DNA of 64,000 bases from Thermomucor indicae-seudaticae (taxonomy: Eukaryota; Mucoromycota; Mucoromycetes; Mucorales; Lichtheimiaceae): positions 1 to 64,000 of the forward strand of contig JSYX01000068.1 in the NCBI GenBank assembly GCA_000787465.1, written 5' to 3'. The notes below the pieces were generated by a model. It had not been told where the DNA came from. It ran no database searches and was given only the letters and a program-made list of their open reading frames with translations. Position 1 is the first letter of the stretch. Every line of letters starts with the position of its first letter. Positions 58,442 to 64,000 of this stretch are shown piece by piece. The position numbers were made by a program, and so were the translations under genes.

Positions 58442-60734
58442 ATGATGAACGATGTGGTTAATAGCCTGTTAAATGGCTTCTCAAGCATGCTGGCGCTGGG
58501 TACCGAATACGGATCAAACGAGGTGAACGGGTGTGCGTGTGCCGGATCAGGACCTTCAGCTTCCGGATCCTGCTGCAAGAGTAAGCTGGAGACACAACAA
58601 GCTACTGTGAACAAAGGCTGCGAATGCGGCCATAGCCATTCTGACGGTCCAACCGAAATCGAGTCCATGAAGATATTATATTCGAGTCTCACGGGAACTG
58701 CGAAACAGTTTGCGGCAGAACTGGAGAGCAAGCTCCGGGCGGAAAAGAACGTTGCGATCCAGTCGCTTCAACTGTTGGACATTACAGAGTATGACAATGA
58801 CGACCTCTTGACTGAAACCGCCGTTTGTGTGTTTATTCTATCTTGCTACAACGTGGAGGGACCACTGGACTGGTGAGTGTCTTTGAACAAAAATCAAGGT
58901 TTGACGTTCCTGTTGAACTTATGGAGGGACGGTCTTAATCGCTAGGTTCTCAAAATGGCTTCGAGATCTTCGCTATGACTGGCGTGTGGATCGTCTTGCT
59001 CTCCAGAAACTGCGTTATGCTGTCTGCGGCCTTGGCGATTCAGCTTACGGTGATGAATTCAATGTAGCTGCTCAGCAGATCGACAAGTGGTTGGGTCAAC
59101 TGGGCGCAACGCGTATCTATCCCCTCGGCGCATGCGATAAGAATGCGGATCAGAAGGCCCAATTTGACGAATGGGCAGCACAGTTCGTAGCGGAGTTACA
59201 CGACAAGCAAACGCTAGAGTTTGCACCTGCACACATTGAATATGACTCTGATGCAGAAGAAGGCGAGGAAGAGACGACACAAGTGGATGTGAACGGAAAT
59301 TCTGGTGACGAAATGATGGATTTGGAAGATATGGGCAAAATAGCAAACAAATTAAAGGCTGCCAAGCAGAACAGAGAGCAGGAAGAAGAGGCATATAATG
59401 TGCAACAGGGCAGAGCCAAACGGTTGATTGGTGTGGACGGTAGCAATGCAGCAGCCGCAAACAAAGCGACAAGTGAACCACGAGAAATGGTATCTCCAAT
59501 GCTGTACAAAAATCTGACCAAGCAAGGTTATAAGATTGTCGGTTCACACTCTGGCGTAAAGATCTGTCGATGGACAAAGTCAGCTCTTCGCGGACGCGGT
59601 TTCTGTTACAAACACAGTTTTTACGGGATCCAAAGTCATTTATGTATGGAAACGACTCCGTCACTAGCTTGTGCAAATAAGTGTGTGTTCTGCTGGAGAC
59701 ATCATACGAATCCCGTCGGTACTACTTGGCGGTGGAAGGTTGATGATCCAAAGTTTATTCTTGATGGTGCAATGGAAAATCATTACAAAATGATCAAACA
59801 GTTAAAAGGTAAGATAATGCGCTCATCCAGTCCTGGCAACACTTGGGGTTAACAGTTCTACTAGGTGTACCGGGTGTAAAAGCTGACCGATTCCAGGAAG
59901 CGTTTACGATACGGCATTGCGCTTTATCACTTGTTGGTGAGCCTATCTTTGTAAGTCGGTGTATTGGATATAATGGCCAAAGTATTGGTTAACTAATCAG
60001 ACTATTAGTACCCTCATATTAACGAATTTGTAAAACTTCTCCATGAGAACAACATTTCCTCCTTCCTTGTAACAAACGCGCAATTCCCGGAAAAGATCGC
60101 AGAAATGGGGCCTGTTACGCAGCTGTACGTCAGTATCGATGCAGGCACCAAAGAAGGGTTAAAAAAGATTGACAGACCGCTTTTCCGGGATTACTGGGAG
60201 CGTTTTTTGGCAAGCTTGGAAGCTTTAGCCAACAAAGGACAACGGACTGTATACCGTCTGACGTTAGTCAAGGACCGTAATACGGAAGAGATCGACAATT
60301 ATGTGGAACTGGTTCGGCGAGGTCGGCCTTCATTCATCGAGGTGAAAGGAGTGACATACTGCGGGTACAGTGGCGCCAGCAACTTAACGATGGCGAATGT
60401 TCCTTATCACCACGAAGTAATCGACTTCTGTCAGAAGCTTGTCGCTAAACTCGGTCCAGACTATGAACTCGCTTGCGAACACGCTCATTCATGTTCCATT
60501 CTCATAGCCCACACGAGCTTCAAGATTGATGGAGTATGGTATACGCATATCGACTATGACAAGTTCTTCGAGCTAGTCAAGAGCGGAAAACCATTTACGA
60601 GCCTTGATTTCATTGCCAAAACGCCAGATTGGGCTGTATTCGGTGCAGCAGAAGGAGGTTTCGACCCAGAAGAAACACGATTTTACAGAAAGAACAGGAA
60701 AACAGATACCGAAGTTGCAGCGTCAGCATCGTAA
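58442..60734 (+). CDS. TYW1: tRNA 4-demethylwyosine synthase (TYW1)
   Basis: ATG at 58442 (MMNDVVNSLLNGFSS) is the first after an in-frame stop. A Cys-rich N-terminal stretch (CACAGSG...CCKSK...CECGH) precedes the flavodoxin domain (MKILYSSLTGTAKQFAAEL, VFILSCYNVEGPLDW, VCGLGDSAYGDEFN). The radical-SAM domain has the CxxxCxxC cluster in ACANKCVFCWRHHTNP, then WRWKVDDPKF, LSLVGEPI, VTNAQFPEKIAEMGPVTQLY and CGYSGASNLTMANVPYHHE. It ends EVAASAS at 60734. TYW1 makes 4-demethylwyosine from N1-methylguanosine at position 37 of tRNA-Phe, using SAM and pyruvate. In many fungi it is anchored in the ER; no membrane segment is obvious here. The N-terminal Cys block is not part of the usual domain set. 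Confidence 0.96.
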
Positions 60735-60906
60735 TTAAGTAATTTGTGTAATTGTTAAAAAAAGAACAGTGCGATCAACCAGTAAAATGACGAATGTTAT
60801 ATTAATGCTCGAAGAGCTGGATGAAGGAATGATACTCTACAAAATTACAAGATGATACGTGAATGAATGGGAGCCTGTCAATGCAAGAGACATATTGCAC
60901 ATGACA
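60735..60906. other. Convergent 3' region of TYW1 and TMEM164-like gene
   Basis: Short spacer without coding evidence. An A-rich tract (about 60757-60766) may be part of the TYW1 3' end. Confidence 0.4.
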
Positions 60907-61887
60907 TTAAAACGAGATAGCACTGAATGTCTTTCGGGGAAGAATGGACATGATTCCACCCACGAGCAGATAACGTGTCGCGAACATGGCGACCAGCGCC
61001 GTTCCGTAGAGAGCCATTCTGTACATCGGACCGAGTTTGATGAGTAATTTCACTGTAAAAAGTAGTCAGCGAAACATCTAGATGACAAGCAGAGAAATTG
61101 GCATACCTGGCGGCGGTGCAAAGAGATAGTTGAGGTTGAGACCAGATTTTAAAGCACAAGTATGCAACAGGGGAGTATGGAAAAATCCATAGACAAAAAA
61201 GGAAAGCAGTGCCATGCTCGGTGAGGGAGGCAGAACGAGGTAACGGCCACTGTAAATCATGTAGATCGGCGCAGCCAAAATGAGAATATGCTCTGCAAAA
61301 AGAAAGGATAAGGTAAGCAACTGTCTGGTTCGATTTGTTGACGGCGCAACTTTACCAGCAAAGAAATTAAAAGTTTCAAGGAACAGATAGTGATCCCTCA
61401 GATCAGGAAACGCAAGAGCAGCATAACCACCCCACTGAGTGTGAAGATAGATATTAAACAGGATTTTCGATAGCGTACGTTCTGGGGCTGACATGACGGT
61501 GATCAACAGCAAAGCGCTCATATGGCAGGGCTGAAGCATGAACAATCCAGTGCCGCGAAGTAACTTGTGCGTCAACGTTAAGCCGAGGGAACCGACCAAA
61601 GAGCCAAACAGGATCTTTTCTGTCAAGGTTGGAGGACACGGGGGAACAAAAGTCGTCAACAAGGTGTAGTTGAGTGAACCCGGTGCCAATGTCCGAAGCA
61701 AAAAGTACGAGGAGGCGCATATGAACGTCGTTGAAAGAAATACAAGCTCGACACCGTGTTGCCGTGGGTGGACATACCTAGTCCCTGGATTAGAATTTAT
61801 GCTTTGCGTCGTCATGTTTACGTCTGACTTGCCCTTACCAAGAGCCCTTGGTTGATTGGGACCAATCGGTGTCAATGGGCAGGTCAA
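60907..61887 (-). CDS. TMEM164-like multipass membrane protein
   Basis: ATG at 61887 (MTCPLTPIGPNQPRALG). At least three exons. Several hydrophobic spans are visible: VELVFLSTTFICASSYFLLR, FGSLVGSLGLTLTHKLL, HMSALLLITVMS, and after an intron at about 61357-61294, EHILILAAPIYMIYSG. A second intron (about 61111-61053) joins PPPG to VKLLIKLGPMYRM, and the end is EAISF-like at 60907. The motif LQPCHM holds the conserved Cys of this family. Human TMEM164 is an ER acyltransferase that transfers polyunsaturated acyl chains in ether phospholipids; whether this fungal relative does so is inference. About 270 residues. Confidence 0.8.
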
Positions 61888-62156
61888 CTGCCACCGTGCG
61901 AATTAAACGCTCAAGACGGCATGCAAAGGGATCCCAGGCATTACGGAGGAGACTGACCACCGCCATTTTCTGCAATTGACAATTTTAACAAGAGAAAAAC
62001 TGTTGCCTGGACCCCAATTAAACTTTTTCGACCTTCAGGAACCCGAATTTTCAATCTCAGGTTCCGACGATCATTTGCACTGATCACGTTTACTGGGAAC
62101 GCCGGGTACAGACCAGCTCGTTACTACAGTATACTGGATTTCTCCTTCAATTTCGC
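61888..62156. other. Intergenic region
   Basis: No gene seen. It contains a short T-rich stretch and ends at the transposase remnant. Confidence 0.5.
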
Positions 62157-62480
62157 TCAGCGTTAAAAGAAGTTGGCATGGAAACGTGCTTGATACTTGC
62201 GCAGAACCTTGCATTATGTACCCAAAGTGGGGTGAATGGAGTTCTCCGAATGCTTAGCTGGATTCCTCGCAGATCTCGCTTTGTATGCTTTCTCGGTCTT
62301 CCTGACCTCTTCAGAGTTTCGGTTGTGGAGTGCTTGAGAAAGCGTTCCACAGTTCTCTGCACAGTTGAACGGCTTCTTATGTTGCGGGCTTTGGCGATCT
62401 GTCCGTAACTGAAACCCGCTTGCCAAATGCCAATAATGACAGCACGTTCTTCGGAGGAAAGCTGCTTTCGAGGAGATATA
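62157..62480 (-). mobile_element. Tc1/mariner-type transposase remnant (DNA-binding part only)
   Basis: The minus strand reads SPRKQLSSEERAVIIGIWQA, GFSYGQIAKARNI, then STVQRTVERFLKH and LKRSGRPRKHTKRD, the paired helix-turn-helix and basic GRPRK-type linker of Tc1 transposases. The frame then ends within about 40 codons, at 62157. The DDE catalytic domain is absent, so the fragment is inactive. No inverted repeats flank it. Confidence 0.75.
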
Positions 62481-63496
62481 GGGTGTTGGTCGTGTCACGA
62501 AGAGGCATTGCGAATCGCAAATTCAGAAGCGTTGGAAAACAAACGGAAGGTGCAAGACCAGACAATAGCTGTATTTATACGTCATGCAGAGGTGCATGCA
62601 AAACTTTGGAGCTTCGCAGCTACCCTTTTTATTAACGTTTCTGAAAACCTTAAACTTCTACAACAAATTTTGGAGTCCCTATTGTCTTCCATGTAAATAC
62701 GAAGTTCATAGCATGGCATGTTGCATTAATGCCAAAAAAAGGTGGGTCCAAGGTCGATTTGGCGGAGTTCAGGCAAGGTGTACGCAGACTTCCAAAGAGC
62801 CAAGCAGGCAGTGAGAAATGTTCTGCGTTCATTGACGAAGGATAGAGACATTAAAGAGAATGCGATTCTTCTCCTGGGATGCCTTTTGATGTGCTTTTCT
62901 CTGCAGAACCCTTCCTCCATCGGCATGTTGAATTGTCCTACTCTTTAAACAACCAGTATCGTATACAGTCAATAGCGAGCTCGCTTGATCGAATAACATA
63001 CGAAAGAAAAATAACGAAACGAACATTCGGGTCAGCAATTGCACTCTTGGTGAACTAGTACTTCCCCAGTTCAGAGTGTACGTCTTTAGTAATCGTTGGC
63101 CTGTTGGGGTGTATACATCCATCCTCTCTTGCGACTATGACCGTTTCCAAACCTCTACGAGCATCCGTAGACTACATAAATAAGCGCAACAAACCCGTTG
63201 TGCTACATTTTCGCACATTCATAGTATCCTTGGAGATAACTCTTGTAAGCGTTTCTAAATGATGCAGGCTCATGCCGTCTAGATTGCTGCGGTAAGCAAG
63301 CTCTTGCGCATGGACCACTCATGTTAGCATCTGTATCTCCTTTACTTCCTTGGTATCTGTCGAAACACAATCTCTTCGTTTGGACACGTAATCATATATC
63401 GATAAACCAAGACCGAAGGGAAGTTCAAAAGCTCAATGATTGCGTTGAATCATTGAATCCAAGGCAAAGCCTCAGGTTTTAAACATGAAAAATGCA
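62481..63496. other. Intergenic region
   Basis: About 1 kb without supported genes. A minus-strand frame at 62726-62926 is open but unremarkable. Confidence 0.5.
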
Positions 63497-63504
63497 TATA
63501 AAAG
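63497..63504 (+). promoter_or_regulatory. TATA box of the H2A gene
   Basis: TATAAAAG lies 66-73 bp upstream of the H2A ATG at 63570, consistent with a compact histone promoter. Confidence 0.6.
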
Positions 63505-63569
63505 TAAGACATTTGACTTTTTCTTACGGACAACACTTTTCTTTCTTTCACTTTTTCCAGTCGAAAATC

Positions 63570-63962
63570 ATGTCCGGAAAAGCAGTCGGTCAACAAAAGA
63601 CTCGCAGCCGATCTGGCAAGGCTGGTCTAATGTTTCCTGTGAGCCGTATTCATCGTCGTCTTCGAATGGGATACTATGCCCAACGCATCGCTAGTGGTGC
63701 TCCGGTTTACATGGCTGCTGTTCTCGAGTACTTGACGGCAGAAATCTTGGAGCTTGCCGGAAACGCAGCTCGTGACAACAAAAAAATACGTATCATTCCA
63801 CGTCATCTCCAGTTGGCCATCCGCAACGACGAAGAACTCAACAAATTGCTCGCAAACGTTACCATCTCTCAAGGCGGTGTGTTGCCGAACATTCACAGTA
63901 GCTTGCTCCCCACTAAAACCAAGAAGGCCCAGGCAGCAGTAGAAGCCAGCCAGGAACTTTAA
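63570..63962 (+). CDS. Histone H2A, divergent, with C-terminal SQEL
   Basis: An intronless 130-residue H2[21 protein letters not shown], then [18 protein letters not shown]. The central fold is highly conserved ([40 protein letters not shown]), so the acidic patch residues are intact. Several usually invariant positions are changed: SRI for [12 protein letters not shown] for VGAGAPVYL, KKIRI for KKTRI, and ISQGG for IAQGG. The tail ends SQEL, the PI3K-kinase target used for the DNA-damage mark in yeast H2A and H2A.X. An upstream in-frame ATG at 63492 is rejected because it lies before the TATA box. It packages DNA in the nucleosome. Confidence 0.95.
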   Translation: MSGKAVGQQKTRSRSGKAGLMFPVSRIHRRLRMGYYAQRIASGAPVYMAAVLEYLTAEILELAGNAARDNKKIRIIPRHLQLAIRNDEELNKLLANVTISQGGVLPNIHSSLLPTKTKKAQAAVEASQEL

Positions 63963-64000
63963 AGTGATGAACATCTTTCTCCCTTGCAAATATCACATCA

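Noticed and set aside
63492..63569. Longer H2A start
   Set aside because: This ATG lies before the TATA box, and the extra residues do not match any H2A.

Overview
This window is nuclear DNA from a fungus, most likely an early-diverging Mucoromycota (mould) lineage. The evidence is many short introns (mostly 45-100 nt, GTAAGT/GTATGT donors and AG acceptors), moderate GC, short intergenic spacers, a fungal Zn(2)Cys(6) regulator, a KGG-repeat stress protein and pogo/Tc1-type transposon relics. Gene models below were built by joining open frames across visible splice sites and checking the joins against protein families known from memory. No database was consulted.

Layout. 1-11 kb: an oil-body-associated (DUF1264) protein, a KGG/Con-10-like protein, a three-RRM Nam8/TIA-1-type RNA-binding protein and mitochondrial isoleucyl-tRNA synthetase. 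11.5-20 kb: a KCTD-like BTB protein, a two-LIM protein, a HAD phosphatase (minus strand) and a Zn(2)Cys(6) transcription factor. 20-31.6 kb: an unrecognised minus-strand gene with broken frames, KIN17, beta-adaptin, a rhodanese/dual-specificity phosphatase, a poorly conserved stretch with a MITE-like repeat and a small broken gene, and a small coiled-coil protein. 32-42 kb: an unrecognised gene, an HSL-type alpha/beta hydrolase, a small hydrophilic protein, a gene-poor stretch, and a DnaJ-X chaperone. 43.5-51.7 kb: a G-protein alpha subunit with a 6-nt exon, RRP7, a transposon-rich block, a lactonase and ribosomal protein P1. 52-64 kb: Mediator subunit MED13 (about 5.8 kb, minus strand), TYW1, a TMEM164-like membrane protein, a Tc1-type transposase fragment and a divergent histone H2A.

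The genes are mostly independent housekeeping and signalling genes, each apparently with its own promoter; no metabolic cluster is evident. Shared themes are tRNA and ribosome function (IleRS, TYW1, RRP7, P1), transcription and chromatin (MED13, Zn2Cys6, H2A) and membrane traffic or signalling (beta-adaptin, G-alpha, phosphatase).

The most unusual parts are the 46.4-48.0 kb block (a pogo-like MITE next to the RRP7 start, followed at once by a foldback element with roughly 90-bp inverted arms), the 6-nt micro-exon in the G-alpha gene, the divergent H2A, and several coding stretches interrupted by single-base frame breaks or stops. I found no clear evidence of a wholly new biological system.
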